Of a stretch of DNA of 64,000 bases, positions 18,755-28,041 are shown in pieces (the first letter of the stretch is position 1; the number at the start of each line of letters is the position of its first letter). The notes under the pieces were generated by a model. That model had not been told where the DNA came from. It did no database searches and saw only the letters and a program-made list of their open reading frames with translations. This DNA is from Carboxylicivirga linearis (GTDB lineage Bacteria; Bacteroidota; Bacteroidia; Bacteroidales; Marinilabiliaceae). A program made the translations under genes and the position numbers. The stretch covers positions 49,203 through 113,202 of the forward strand of contig NZ_JAGUCO010000017.1 of the NCBI RefSeq assembly GCF_018271995.1. Direction: 5' to 3'.

Positions 18755-19681
18755 ATGAACAAGGCAGCTTTTTTCAGCGAACTAAAGAGTTATCTTATTA
18801 TCACAGCAGGGCTGATGATTAGTTCGATTGGATGGACAGGATTTATTATTCCTTCCAATATTGTTGGTGGAGGTATTATGGGACTTTCGTCTTTAATTTA
18901 CTTCCTGACTGATTTACCTGTTGGACCTACTAACCTGGTTCTCAATTCAATTTTGATATTGATTGCGATGAAGGTATTGGGTAAAGGTTTTGGTATTAAA
19001 ACCATTTATTCATTAATCATGCTATCGGTCTTCCTTACTATCTTTCAATACCTTATTCCAGAGCCTATTGTTAAGGAAAAATTTATGGCTGCCATTATTG
19101 GTGGAGGTTTGATTGGTTTTAGTATCGGTATTTTATTTGTTCAGGGAGGAAGTACTGGTGGAACGGAAATAATTGCCATGCTTATCAACCGCAAACGTAA
19201 TATTAGTCCGGGTAGAGTAATGATAGCATGCGATCTTGTTGTAATAAGTTCTTCGTATATCATTTTCCATTCACTAGAAACAATGGTTTATGGTTTTGTT
19301 GTAATTGGCTTAATGTCGTATGTTGCCGACTGGGTTTTAACCGGAGCCCGCCAATCGGTGCAGATAACCATCATATCATCTAAACCAGACGAAGTGGCTA
19401 AAATGATAGCCAGTCAGATTAACCGCGGACTCAGCTTTGTAAAAGGACATGGCTTTTACAGTAAAAAAGATCGTGATTTTATTGTGATGGTGGTTCGCAA
19501 ATCAGAATCACATATGATTTTTCAAACCATCAAAGAAATTGATCCGGAAGCTTTTGTAACTGTAGCTAATGTAATGGCGGTTTACGGTAAGGGTTTTGAT
19601 TCATATAAACCGCCCATTAGTGGGAATAAAAAGAAAAAAACAGCTATTTCTGATCAATCATCAGTTAAGCAAACTTCATAA
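18755..19681 (+). CDS. YitT family membrane protein (DUF161 + DUF2179)
   Basis: 308 residues. Five or six hydrophobic segments fill residues 10-205, with the repeated glycine motifs NIVGGGIMGLSSLIY and FVQGGSTGGTEIIAMLINR of the YitT membrane domain. The soluble C-terminal domain (about 215-290, ending DPEAFVTVANVMAVYGKGF) is DUF2179. The biochemical role of the family is not established. The 3' end overlaps the convergent pseudouridine-synthase gene by 28 bp. Confidence 0.9.
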   Translation: MNKAAFFSELKSYLIITAGLMISSIGWTGFIIPSNIVGGGIMGLSSLIYFLTDLPVGPTNLVLNSILILIAMKVLGKGFGIKTIYSLIMLSVFLTIFQYLIPEPIVKEKFMAAIIGGGLIGFSIGILFVQGGSTGGTEIIAMLINRKRNISPGRVMIACDLVVISSSYIIFHSLETMVYGFVVIGLMSYVADWVLTGARQSVQITIISSKPDEVAKMIASQINRGLSFVKGHGFYSKKDRDFIVMVVRKSESHMIFQTIKEIDPEAFVTVANVMAVYGKGFDSYKPPISGNKKKKTAISDQSSVKQTS

Positions 19682-20361
19682 CCATTTAATTGCTCCAATA
19701 CTTGCTCAAATTCCTCAGGTATTGGGGCTGTAACTTTCATTTTTTCAGTAGTTACAGGGTGAGTAAAGGTTAAGGTGTAAGCATGTAGCAATAACCTCTT
19801 TATATCGGTTTGCGCAGTCATAATCTTATTTAAAGTCCAATCGCCGTGCTGCGTATCACCCAAAATATCCAATCGTTCAAAGGCAAAATGTTGACGAATT
19901 TGATGCCAGCGCCCCGTCTCAGGCTTTGCAATAACCAAGCTTAAAGCAACGTCTGTAATATCTTTATAAGAGATTTTTGTTGAGATACTCTTTATGGTTT
20001 TATAGGCTGTATAAGCATTCACTCTTTTCTTCTTCTTTTTAATAACCACAGGTTTATTAAATGTTCCTTCACCCGGAATTCCTTTACAAACCACAGCATA
20101 CGTTTTTTCAACTTTACGTTGTTCAAATTGCTGTGCTAGTTCAGAAGCTATTTCGCGTGAGAAAGCCAATACAATAACACCTGATGTTTTTGAATCAAGC
20201 CGATGAACAGGAAAAACCGATTTACCTGTTAACACTCCAATCTCCTTTGTCAAATAAGGAGCATCTGCAGGCATGAAGTCGTTTTTATGAATGGGCAGAT
20301 CAACGGGTTTATCTACAACAATCAGATCATCATCCTGAAAAATCACTTTTATATCGCTCAT
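19654..20361 (-). CDS. RluA-family pseudouridine synthase
   Basis: 235 residues. The catalytic motif HRLDSKTSG (Asp56) and the KLLLHAYTLTFTHP-type end (here RLLLHAYTLTFTHP) define the RluA family. The enzyme isomerises uridine in rRNA or tRNA; which base cannot be told, and it lacks an N-terminal S4 domain. The 3' end overlaps yitT tail to tail. The gene starts 13 bp downstream of the LpxR-like gene, so the two probably form one transcript. Confidence 0.9.
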   Translation of the reverse strand: MSDIKVIFQDDDLIVVDKPVDLPIHKNDFMPADAPYLTKEIGVLTGKSVFPVHRLDSKTSGVIVLAFSREIASELAQQFEQRKVEKTYAVVCKGIPGEGTFNKPVVIKKKKKRVNAYTAYKTIKSISTKISYKDITDVALSLVIAKPETGRWHQIRQHFAFERLDILGDTQHGDWTLNKIMTAQTDIKRLLLHAYTLTFTHPVTTEKMKVTAPIPEEFEQVLEQLNGYEVCLTDD

Positions 20362-20374
20362 GGCTCAAAGGTAA

Positions 20375-21322
20375 TCAGAACGAAAGAAAAAGTGTGATAT
20401 TATGAAACCAATGATCAGTACCTTCATTAAATTCTTTTCCTGTATAATTAAGATCAAACCTCAACCCAAAAGATTGATATATAGCGGTTATACCAGCCCT
20501 AAAGTTAGGCACTATGTATGATAAGTCATTAAATGGTATATAATGGATGTTCCTATTTCGATACCATCCACCTTGCAATGTGGCATTGTAAGCAACAAAT
20601 CTCATGCTTGGTTCTGCCTCAATATAATACCTCCATTTAGAACTTCTGGAACTTACATTAACACCAAGACTCTGCATATAGCTATCCATCTTCCCAAACC
20701 TTACTAAAAGACCCATATTAGCATCATCATGCAAAGTACCAGCTCTTAACCTACCTTTTGCAAATGCTTCAAACAAATTTGTTGAGTGTATTTGTTGAAA
20801 AGCGATAAAATTATAATTAATAACCGGCCAATTATACTGCTGATAATGCCAGCCGTTAGGTAATGGATTATCTGTTATATCATGATAATAATATTGGACT
20901 TTTCCTGCTCCTGAAGCAGGCCCCATCACTCCAAGATCTAATTCGCTATGGTAAATTCTTTTTTTATCAAAAGTAGAACTTGTTACACCAGAAGTTACGA
21001 GTAAAACTCCGGCATATGGTCGGTCGTTGTATTGAATTTCATCACTTCTAATATCTTTGGGTGTATAGGTTTGTTGCAATACTGATAAACTATGAACAAT
21101 TCTATCATAACCGCCTGTTTTTAACAAAATTAAATTAACAGGATTGTTACTAAGAAAAGGATCGTACATTCTGAATCCCAATCCTTGAGTATAATAATGG
21201 TCTGTTGTCATAAACACATCATTATCCCAAAGAAGTTGATATTGTTTAACAGGAACCATCAGCTGTGCCGGTGCAGGTGTAATAAGGTTAAGTAATATGA
21301 GGATAAAAAAAATATTCTTCAT
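20375..21322 (-). CDS. Outer-membrane lipid A 3'-O-deacylase, LpxR family (DUF2219)
   Basis: 315 residues from the chosen ATG at 21322, which gives a clean signal peptide (MKNIFFILILLNLITPAPAQ); an upstream ATG at 21364 would add 14 charged residues in front of it. The family signature LLWDNDVFMTTDHYYTQGLGF is at the mature N-terminus, and NDRPYAGVLL follows. LpxR enzymes are beta-barrels that remove the 3'-acyloxyacyl group of lipid A. The gene diverges from a PagL-type deacylase 118 bp away and is probably co-transcribed with the pseudouridine synthase. Confidence 0.87.
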   Translation of the reverse strand: MKNIFFILILLNLITPAPAQLMVPVKQYQLLWDNDVFMTTDHYYTQGLGFRMYDPFLSNNPVNLILLKTGGYDRIVHSLSVLQQTYTPKDIRSDEIQYNDRPYAGVLLVTSGVTSSTFDKKRIYHSELDLGVMGPASGAGKVQYYYHDITDNPLPNGWHYQQYNWPVINYNFIAFQQIHSTNLFEAFAKGRLRAGTLHDDANMGLLVRFGKMDSYMQSLGVNVSSRSSKWRYYIEAEPSMRFVAYNATLQGGWYRNRNIHYIPFNDLSYIVPNFRAGITAIYQSFGLRFDLNYTGKEFNEGTDHWFHNITLFLSF

Positions 21323-21440
21323 CTTCTTTACTTTTTCAGCATTATACCACAACTTTACTACCAAAGATTCACTATTTTTATCGTATCATACTTTTTTACA
21401 TTAGTTTATTATCTATTAACATTTATAAGACCTGTTCCCA

Positions 21441-22649
21441 ATGTTTAGAAAACTTCTTATTATATCTATTATAATTCCATTTTCAGTTCTATCATATGCT
21501 TCAAATGGAATTAGTCTTACTAAAAAGAATAAATCAGACAGTACTAAAACTTTACCTAAAAGATATAATTACCTTTCGTTACGTTACACTCCCGGCTATA
21601 TACTGCCAACAAATGATTTTGTAAAAGGTGAAAATGAATCCGGTGATCCTATCAGATATTACCAAGCACTAGATATCTCTTATGGTGTTCAAACAGATGG
21701 TCGTAAAGACTGGCATCACATTTTTAACTTCCCATATTATGGAGTATCGTTCTATAATGCCAACTTTTTTAATGTTGATGAATTAGGATTGCCAACAGCC
21801 CTTTATGGATTTATTGGTATACCCATAAAACGAAAAGAAAACTCATTATTTGGTTATGAACTTGGCTTTGGATTGACCTATAACTGGGAAGCCTATGATG
21901 CGTACGATAACCCTTTTAATATAGCTATCGGATCGTATCGTACCGTATATGTAAATGCAAATATGTTCTACGAATATTACATTAACAAACGCTGGAGCGC
22001 AAGGGGTGGACTTGGCTTTACTCACTTTTCTAATGGAGGTACCAAAAAGCCCAATAGCGGACTTAATCTTGTCTCTCCATTTTTTCAATTAACATATAAT
22101 TTTAAAGACAGACCCGAACTTATAAGAATTGCGCAACCAGAATACGAACAACATTACGAGGTTGCTATACAATTTGGTTCAGGTGCCAAAAATAAGATAT
22201 ACACGAACCGCGAGAATAAAGAATTGATTAATGACGCGATGTTTTCCTTCTCAAATATTTCTGCAGCGTTTTTAAAGCAAACAACATGGAAAAATAAGTT
22301 TGGAGCTGGTTTTGATCTTACTTATGATGAAATGATTGGATCTAAAGTTACTTACCCTGATAATGAAATTCCTGTGGTTCATCAAGCTGATAAATTTACT
22401 GATAAGTTGATACTGGGTTTATATGGAACTTATGAGTTTACAATTGATCGTTTATCGGTTGCATCATATTTTGGAGCTTTTGCTTTTCGCAATTCGCGCA
22501 GCAATGCCCCTAACCTATTATACCAAAAATTTGGCCTTAAGTATCATTTTAAAAGAGATATTTATGTTGGTTTGCTCGTTAGAGCTCATAACTTTTCTGT
22601 TGCCGACGTAATTGAATGGAATATTGGTTACAGAATTAAATGGAACTAG
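21441..22649 (+). CDS. Acyloxyacyl hydrolase / lipid A deacylase, PagL type
   Basis: 402 residues with a signal peptide (about 1-20). Residues 45-215 resemble the PagL barrel, including the catalytic-type segment THFSNGGTKKPNSGLN with His-Ser. The C-terminal 180 residues add further predicted beta strands (QFGSGAKNKIYTN onward), making the protein about twice the size of classical PagL. The family removes the 3-O-acyl chain from lipid A in the outer membrane. The next gene starts 24 bp downstream. Confidence 0.8.
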   Translation: MFRKLLIISIIIPFSVLSYASNGISLTKKNKSDSTKTLPKRYNYLSLRYTPGYILPTNDFVKGENESGDPIRYYQALDISYGVQTDGRKDWHHIFNFPYYGVSFYNANFFNVDELGLPTALYGFIGIPIKRKENSLFGYELGFGLTYNWEAYDAYDNPFNIAIGSYRTVYVNANMFYEYYINKRWSARGGLGFTHFSNGGTKKPNSGLNLVSPFFQLTYNFKDRPELIRIAQPEYEQHYEVAIQFGSGAKNKIYTNRENKELINDAMFSFSNISAAFLKQTTWKNKFGAGFDLTYDEMIGSKVTYPDNEIPVVHQADKFTDKLILGLYGTYEFTIDRLSVASYFGAFAFRNSRSNAPNLLYQKFGLKYHFKRDIYVGLLVRAHNFSVADVIEWNIGYRIKWN

Positions 22650-22673
22650 TAAGACCAATTTAAAACTTATCCC

Positions 22674-23237
22674 ATGAAAAGCTATTTTATTATTTTAATT
22701 GCATTAGCTCTTACATCAGGCTTATATGCACAAAAAAACGAGAAAGAATTAACCCGGAAAGAAAAGCGTGAACTCAAGAAAAAAGAAGATGCTAAATTAA
22801 GCGAAGCCATGGCTAAAGTTCTTTCTTTAGCTATTGATTCGCAATTATGGGTTTTGGAAGCCAATACTTTAAGCAACAAATACGGAAGATCTGTACCCGT
22901 TAACAGCAATTTAAATTTTATTGCCATTGAAAAAGATGAAGCCTTTATTCAGCTGGGATCCAATTCCGGATTAGGTCCCAATGGTGTGGGTGGAGTTTCG
23001 GTTAGAGCCAAAATAAATAAATACGAGGTTAAACGAAATGAGAAGAAAGGAAATTACTACATCCATATTTATACCAGTTCAGCTATAGGCAGCTGGGATA
23101 TTCGAATTGACAGTAATAAAGATGGCACTATAGCTTCAGCTACTGTACAAGGTAACACTTCAACAAGAGTTAATTATCAGGGTACGATAGTGCCAGTTGG
23201 GCAATCAAGAGTTTATAAAGGTACCCCTGTTATTTAA
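22674..23237 (+). CDS. DUF4251 domain exported protein
   Basis: 187 residues. A signal peptide (about 1-19) is followed by a very Lys/Glu-rich helix (ELTRKEKRELKKKEDAKLSEAM) and the DUF4251 core with IQLGSNSGLGPNGVGGVSVRAKI. Proteins of this family are periplasmic or surface proteins of Bacteroidetes without an assigned role. It lies 24 bp after the PagL-like gene, so probably in the same transcript. Confidence 0.85.
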   Translation: MKSYFIILIALALTSGLYAQKNEKELTRKEKRELKKKEDAKLSEAMAKVLSLAIDSQLWVLEANTLSNKYGRSVPVNSNLNFIAIEKDEAFIQLGSNSGLGPNGVGGVSVRAKINKYEVKRNEKKGNYYIHIYTSSAIGSWDIRIDSNKDGTIASATVQGNTSTRVNYQGTIVPVGQSRVYKGTPVI

Positions 23238-23245
23238 ACCATCTT

Positions 23246-23268
23246 AGCCCGATTCCTTTTCGGGCTTT
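23246..23268 (+). terminator. Probable terminator between convergent genes
   Basis: A 7-bp stem AGCCCGA/TCGGGCT (23246-23252 with 23260-23266) with a 7-nt loop, followed by only three Ts. It lies between convergent gene ends. Confidence 0.55.
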
Positions 23269-23274
23269 AAATAC

Positions 23275-26200
23275 CTAATTCGGTAAGTAAAAATAGAAAG
23301 TGGTACCTACCCCCAAGGTAGACTTTAACCAGATATCACCACCTAAAGCATTTATTATTTGTTTAACAATTGGTAATCCTAAGCCCATTCCACCGTAGTT
23401 TATTTCCCGATCTTCAATCTTAACAAATGGAGTAAATATCGTTTCATAGTCTTCAGCTCTAATGCCTATTCCGGTATCTTCTACCGAAAATAAAAAGAAT
23501 CGATCAGGTAAATTTCGCTGCCCAAACAATTCCGGATCAGGCTTTGCTTCTGACCGTGACATATTCTTCAGGCAAAGTTTAACATACCCTTCAGATGTAA
23601 ACTTAAGTGAGTTATTAAGAAGATTGAACAACACTTGTTTTAATCGTTCCCAATCAGAATAGATTTGTGCATCTTCTGAAACACCATCTATATCGAGTTT
23701 AAGTTCAGTCCCCTTAAATATTTTATCATTAACAATCAACGTTTTATATACTGTATTACACAGATCAACTACTTGAAATTGCTTCTTCACAAAGTGTAAC
23801 TGCCCCGATTCTATTCTTGATATATCAATGATATCATCTATTAAAACCAACAAACTTTCACTGCTTTGTTGAATCAATTGAACAAAATCATGACGTTCTT
23901 TTTCGTTATGCAAATTAGAAGATAGCAAACTTGAAAAACCTATAATTGAGTTCATCGGCGTTCTGATCTCGTGAGACATATTGGCCAAAAATGCAGTTTT
24001 TAAACGATCTGATTCTTCGGCTTTCTCGCGTGCTTTTTCCAGATCTTCCGTTCTTTCTAACACCAGTTCTTCCAAATAATGGCGGTGTTTTTCTAATTCT
24101 GCCTGCTGATTAATCAACTCTTCTCTACTTTCCTCCAATTCATCATTGGTCTTCTTCAACTTTCGGGTACTTTGCTCAACTAAGAACTGCAATCGCTTCT
24201 CACGTCGTTTATGTATTCTTCCTCTTAAATAATAAATGAGGTACAATATGATTATGCTGAAAACAACTAACAATACCTTAAATAAACGACTTTTAAAAAA
24301 GGTTGGTTTTACAATCACCACTACCGAATCGGCTTTATCACTCCATACCCCATCATTATTACTTCCTTTAAGTAATAGTTTGTAGGTTCCTTCAGGCAAA
24401 CGACTATAACTTTTATCAACATATGCAGGTATAGTATCCCAACTAGCATCATACCCGTCCAGCTTCCAGGCCGCCTGGTTTTTATAACTTTGTGTATAAT
24501 TAAAGACAGAGCCGTAGAACGACACTTTCTTTTCATCGGTTGAAACAACTATTGTATCAGGAATATAATACTCAACATCAATATCCCCCGTATTTTCGTT
24601 GGCATAAATTTTAGAGTCAAGCTTATATGAATTAATTTTCACCTTGGGCTTATCAGTATTATAAAATAATGACTTAGGATGAAACTCTATAAAACCACCA
24701 AACCCGCCAAATAACATCGTACCATCTTTACTTTTTGAAAAGGCACAATCATTAAACTCAAGAACATTGACTCCATCGCGCGAACTGAAACTTGTAATCT
24801 TTTTATCTTGAGGATTAAATTTAACCAATTTAGTATTGGTTGATAACCAAAGCATACCATCATCATCGGGTAAAATTCCATAAACATCAAGATTGAGGGC
24901 TTGATTTGCTGATGCACTTGCTATAGAATCATTATTTACAAAGTACTGAAGAAGTCCGGAGCCATAGGTTGCCAACCATACCTGATCATCTTTATCTTTT
25001 ATAACGTCAAGTATATAACAGCTTTTTTCTATCGATCCAAAGGAATGCTTAACTGATATTTGCTTATATGTTTTTTTATTGGCGTTAAACTTCAACAAAA
25101 AGCTTTCATCTGTTCCAACCAGTACAGTTGTATCATTGTAAATACAAATTCTGTTAGTGCGAAATGATGATTGCGAGAGTTTGTTGGAATAAGGATAAAC
25201 AGAGTAGTTGCTATTTTTTGTACTAAACTTTATCAATCCCTTGTAGGATGAAATCCATAATAAAGAATCACCACTTGGTTTTACTGATGAAATACGATTT
25301 AGGAGTTTTGTCTCCACTCCCTCTTCCTTAAAACGAAACAGAGAAGATGTGTTCGTTTTAAGATTATATTTAATCAAACCAATGGTTGACGCCAACCATA
25401 CATTCTGTAAATCATCTTCAAAAATTTCAAATACTCGCTCCGTTAGCTTTGTTTTCTCCTTGCCATAAGTAAATAGCTTATAATTACTACCGTCTGGTTC
25501 ACTACGGTATACTCCACCCCACGAATAGTACCAATAGCACCCCATCGAATCCTTAAACAAAAGGTATATGCGATTTCCCTTACCATTATCATCAATTACC
25601 TTTTGTTTAAATTTAAAATGATCCTTATCAAAGTAACCAAGACTACCTTTGCCTCCAACCCAAACAATGTTTTGCTGATTACTTATAAAAATGTCATTAA
25701 TCCAATCCGTATTCAACGTCATATTTTTTTCAACATCCGCAGTATAATGACATAGTAATTTACCATCTTCTGATACATTCAAAACACCTGACCCATTGGT
25801 ACCAATCCAATAATTATCTTCATCATCAACATGATGCGATGTAAATCTACTTGCATCTCTGTTTTGATAAATTACCTTTTTTTCGTGAGATAACAGGCTA
25901 AACGTATAAAGTGTATTTCTACTGGTAAGACTTAAGTTCTTATTGTGCAATCGGATTGATGTTACCGGAACTATTTCACTTAACTCTTCCACTTGTTGTA
26001 TACGAAAAGAATGCTCGAGTTTTTTCAAAGAATACAATCCTTTTCCAGATGCAATATATGTATCACCACCAAAACTTATTATCTGATGTATCCTGCGAAA
26101 TTCAGCTCCAAATTCAGATGAAGGTATGTATCTTTTATTCTTTAAATCGTAAAAGTACATTCCTGAACTAAGTGTACCTAAAATCAACCAGTCTTTATCG

Positions 26201-26646
26201 TACCTTGATATGGATGTAATTCTTGCATCTCCATCCAAAACACTTTTAACCGGGATGGCTTTAGGGTTATAAAACTTATAGGTATCAAGATCAAGTCGAC
26301 TGACTTCCCCAAAGAAAGTACCTACCCATAGAACATCATCAACAGCATCATACTCCAAGGCTGTTATCTTATTATCTGGTATCGATAAAGTATCCCCAGC
26401 TATATGATTAAAATAATCAAAATACTGACCATCATATCTAAAAAGACCTGTATTGGTAGCAATCCAGAAAAAGCCAGTGGAATCCTGATCAAATGCAATT
26501 ACATCCGGATCATAAACTCCATATTCTTCACCATAATTAATAAACAGGTATTCATTTTTTGAATTTTGTGCAGAAGCACACGTAAATACCTTGATGATAC
26601 TTATTGCAATTAAAGCCACAAGTAATATATATCTTTCCATAAGCAA
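23275..26646 (-). CDS. Two-component sensor histidine kinase with periplasmic propeller (Reg_prop / Y_Y_Y)
   Basis: 1123 residues. After a signal peptide, about 700 residues carry repeated WxGT/LWIS/VWLAS motifs of two Reg_prop beta-propellers. A Y_Y_Y domain (YKLLLKGSNNDGVWSD) and one transmembrane helix (about 785-805) come next, then a coiled coil. The HisKA domain has FLANMSHEIRTPMNSIIGF (phosphoacceptor near His892), and the HATPase_c domain has DTGIGI and GMGLGLPIVKQ. It stops after the ATPase domain, so unlike classic hybrid HTCS regulators it has no receiver or AraC DNA-binding domain and must use a separate response regulator. The ligand is probably an extracellular glycan or its fragment, by family analogy. 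No partner regulator is adjacent. Confidence 0.93.
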   Translation of the reverse strand: MLMERYILLVALIAISIIKVFTCASAQNSKNEYLFINYGEEYGVYDPDVIAFDQDSTGFFWIATNTGLFRYDGQYFDYFNHIAGDTLSIPDNKITALEYDAVDDVLWVGTFFGEVSRLDLDTYKFYNPKAIPVKSVLDGDARITSISRYDKDWLILGTLSSGMYFYDLKNKRYIPSSEFGAEFRRIHQIISFGGDTYIASGKGLYSLKKLEHSFRIQQVEELSEIVPVTSIRLHNKNLSLTSRNTLYTFSLLSHEKKVIYQNRDASRFTSHHVDDEDNYWIGTNGSGVLNVSEDGKLLCHYTADVEKNMTLNTDWINDIFISNQQNIVWVGGKGSLGYFDKDHFKFKQKVIDDNGKGNRIYLLFKDSMGCYWYYSWGGVYRSEPDGSNYKLFTYGKEKTKLTERVFEIFEDDLQNVWLASTIGLIKYNLKTNTSSLFRFKEEGVETKLLNRISSVKPSGDSLLWISSYKGLIKFSTKNSNYSVYPYSNKLSQSSFRTNRICIYNDTTVLVGTDESFLLKFNANKKTYKQISVKHSFGSIEKSCYILDVIKDKDDQVWLATYGSGLLQYFVNNDSIASASANQALNLDVYGILPDDDGMLWLSTNTKLVKFNPQDKKITSFSSRDGVNVLEFNDCAFSKSKDGTMLFGGFGGFIEFHPKSLFYNTDKPKVKINSYKLDSKIYANENTGDIDVEYYIPDTIVVSTDEKKVSFYGSVFNYTQSYKNQAAWKLDGYDASWDTIPAYVDKSYSRLPEGTYKLLLKGSNNDGVWSDKADSVVVIVKPTFFKSRLFKVLLVVFSIIILYLIYYLRGRIHKRREKRLQFLVEQSTRKLKKTNDELEESREELINQQAELEKHRHYLEELVLERTEDLEKAREKAEESDRLKTAFLANMSHEIRTPMNSIIGFSSLLSSNLHNEKERHDFVQLIQQSSESLLVLIDDIIDISRIESGQLHFVKKQFQVVDLCNTVYKTLIVNDKIFKGTELKLDIDGVSEDAQIYSDWERLKQVLFNLLNNSLKFTSEGYVKLCLKNMSRSEAKPDPELFGQRNLPDRFFLFSVEDTGIGIRAEDYETIFTPFVKIEDREINYGGMGLGLPIVKQIINALGGDIWLKSTLGVGTTFYFYLPN

Positions 26647-26775
26647 CTTCCCGAAACTTAATAATTTCCCCGATAACAGACCAAACGGTTTGTTTCTTAA
26701 AAAGTTTCAGAAATTTATCAACCACTAAAAAATATAGATAAATCTACTATATTCAGAGACATCAAGGCACAACAA

Positions 26776-27426
26776 TCACAAACCCAAAAACTGCATAGCC
26801 AAGCCGGAAAGAAAGATAACCATACCTGCAATGGAATGACTAAGGTGCTCGTACTTTTTAATATTGATAAAACTTAAGCCATAAGTAGAAGTAACCACCA
26901 TAGCAACCATTGTTAGAAGAGTAGTTACACCAAAAACAGAAGTTACCAATATTAAAGCCGATGTACTTTGAGCAACAGCCGGATACATCAAGACTGGTAT
27001 AAGAGGTTCACAAGGCCCTAATGCAAAAATGATGAATAACACCCAAGGCGTAATATTTCTCGAATCGTTTAGCTTACCATGAGAATGACCATGGTGTTTC
27101 TTTTTTATCCAGTGTCGAATACCCCACAACGTATACAATAATCCAAAAGCTATAAATGCCCAGGCTGCCAGATTTCCTCTGAACGACTCAATAAATTCGA
27201 GCTTAGCCACCTGAACCTGCAAGGCAATACCGAAAAAACCTAAAACAACAGAGCTCAGGATATGACCAACTCCACAAAGCAAAGTTAAACCTATAACTTT
27301 GCGCAACGACCATTCACGTGCTTTTCCAATCATTATAAATGGTAAATAATGATCGGGGCCCATTAATGTATGAAAAAATCCGACGGATGCGGCAGTAATC
27401 AAAAGTAGCTGTAACTCCTGAGTCAT
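26776..27426 (-). CDS. Ni/Co-type heavy-metal exporter family (RcnA/UreH-like) membrane protein
   Basis: 216 residues with six predicted membrane segments. The first helix has HTLMGPDHYLPF, the HxxxxDH motif of the NiCoT/RcnA/UreH superfamily. A second His motif is GVGHILSSV. The cytoplasmic loop between helices 3 and 4 is His-rich (IKKKHHGHSHGK), as expected for metal handling. FALGPCEPLIP is the conserved mid-protein motif. Transported metal is inferred, and sulfite-exporter-like naming in databases is also possible. Confidence 0.75.
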   Translation of the reverse strand: MTQELQLLLITAASVGFFHTLMGPDHYLPFIMIGKAREWSLRKVIGLTLLCGVGHILSSVVLGFFGIALQVQVAKLEFIESFRGNLAAWAFIAFGLLYTLWGIRHWIKKKHHGHSHGKLNDSRNITPWVLFIIFALGPCEPLIPVLMYPAVAQSTSALILVTSVFGVTTLLTMVAMVVTSTYGLSFINIKKYEHLSHSIAGMVIFLSGLAMQFLGL

Positions 27427-27489
27427 GGTGATTTTTATTGGTAAAGATAGTATTAGTATTTAAACTGAAGATTGTAGTTTTTATAGCTT

Positions 27490-28041
27490 CTATTTTCTTT
27501 CGCGGAAATAAAACTTTAAGATATCACCAATTGATTTCGAACTGATCTCATCAAAATTAATATCATTTTCTTTAATAAATTCATAACCAGACACATCATC
27601 CTCTACATGCATTTTTTCAAATGATTTTACCTTACATAAAAAACCTAAATCAGTAGTGAAAACTGAAAACCCTGAAAAAACATATTCGTTTGGATATGAA
27701 ATCAGGTATTGCATCTCTTCAATATCCAGGTTTAACTCTTCTTTAATCTCTCTCTTGATAGCTGATTCAGCACTTTCCATTGGATCGACAAAACCACCTG
27801 GAAGATCCAACATTCCTTTTCCCGGATTGAAGGCTCTGCGCGTTAATAACACCTCACCTTTCTCATTGACAATAACAGCAGCTACTGCCGCCGATGAATT
27901 GATAAAGAAATGAAATCCACATGTTGAGCATTTAAACGATCGCGAACCATCAAAAATAAATTCCTTACTACCACACTTTGGGCAGTATTTTATTACATCT
28001 CCAGGCTGAGTCGATTTCTCTTTTATCATTTTAAAATCCAT
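27490..28041 (-). CDS. NUDIX hydrolase with zinc ribbon
   Basis: 183 residues. A four-Cys zinc ribbon (Cys20, 23, 38, 41: YCPKCG / KCSTCG) precedes the NUDIX box GGFVDPMESAESAIKREIKEEL (about 82-103). This layout resembles NudC-type NADH pyrophosphatases, but the protein is shorter; the substrate is unknown. The start overlaps the end of the upstream YfcC gene by 11 bp, so translation is probably coupled. Confidence 0.87.
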   Translation of the reverse strand: MDFKMIKEKSTQPGDVIKYCPKCGSKEFIFDGSRSFKCSTCGFHFFINSSAAVAAVIVNEKGEVLLTRRAFNPGKGMLDLPGGFVDPMESAESAIKREIKEELNLDIEEMQYLISYPNEYVFSGFSVFTTDLGFLCKVKSFEKMHVEDDVSGYEFIKENDINFDEISSKSIGDILKFYFRERK

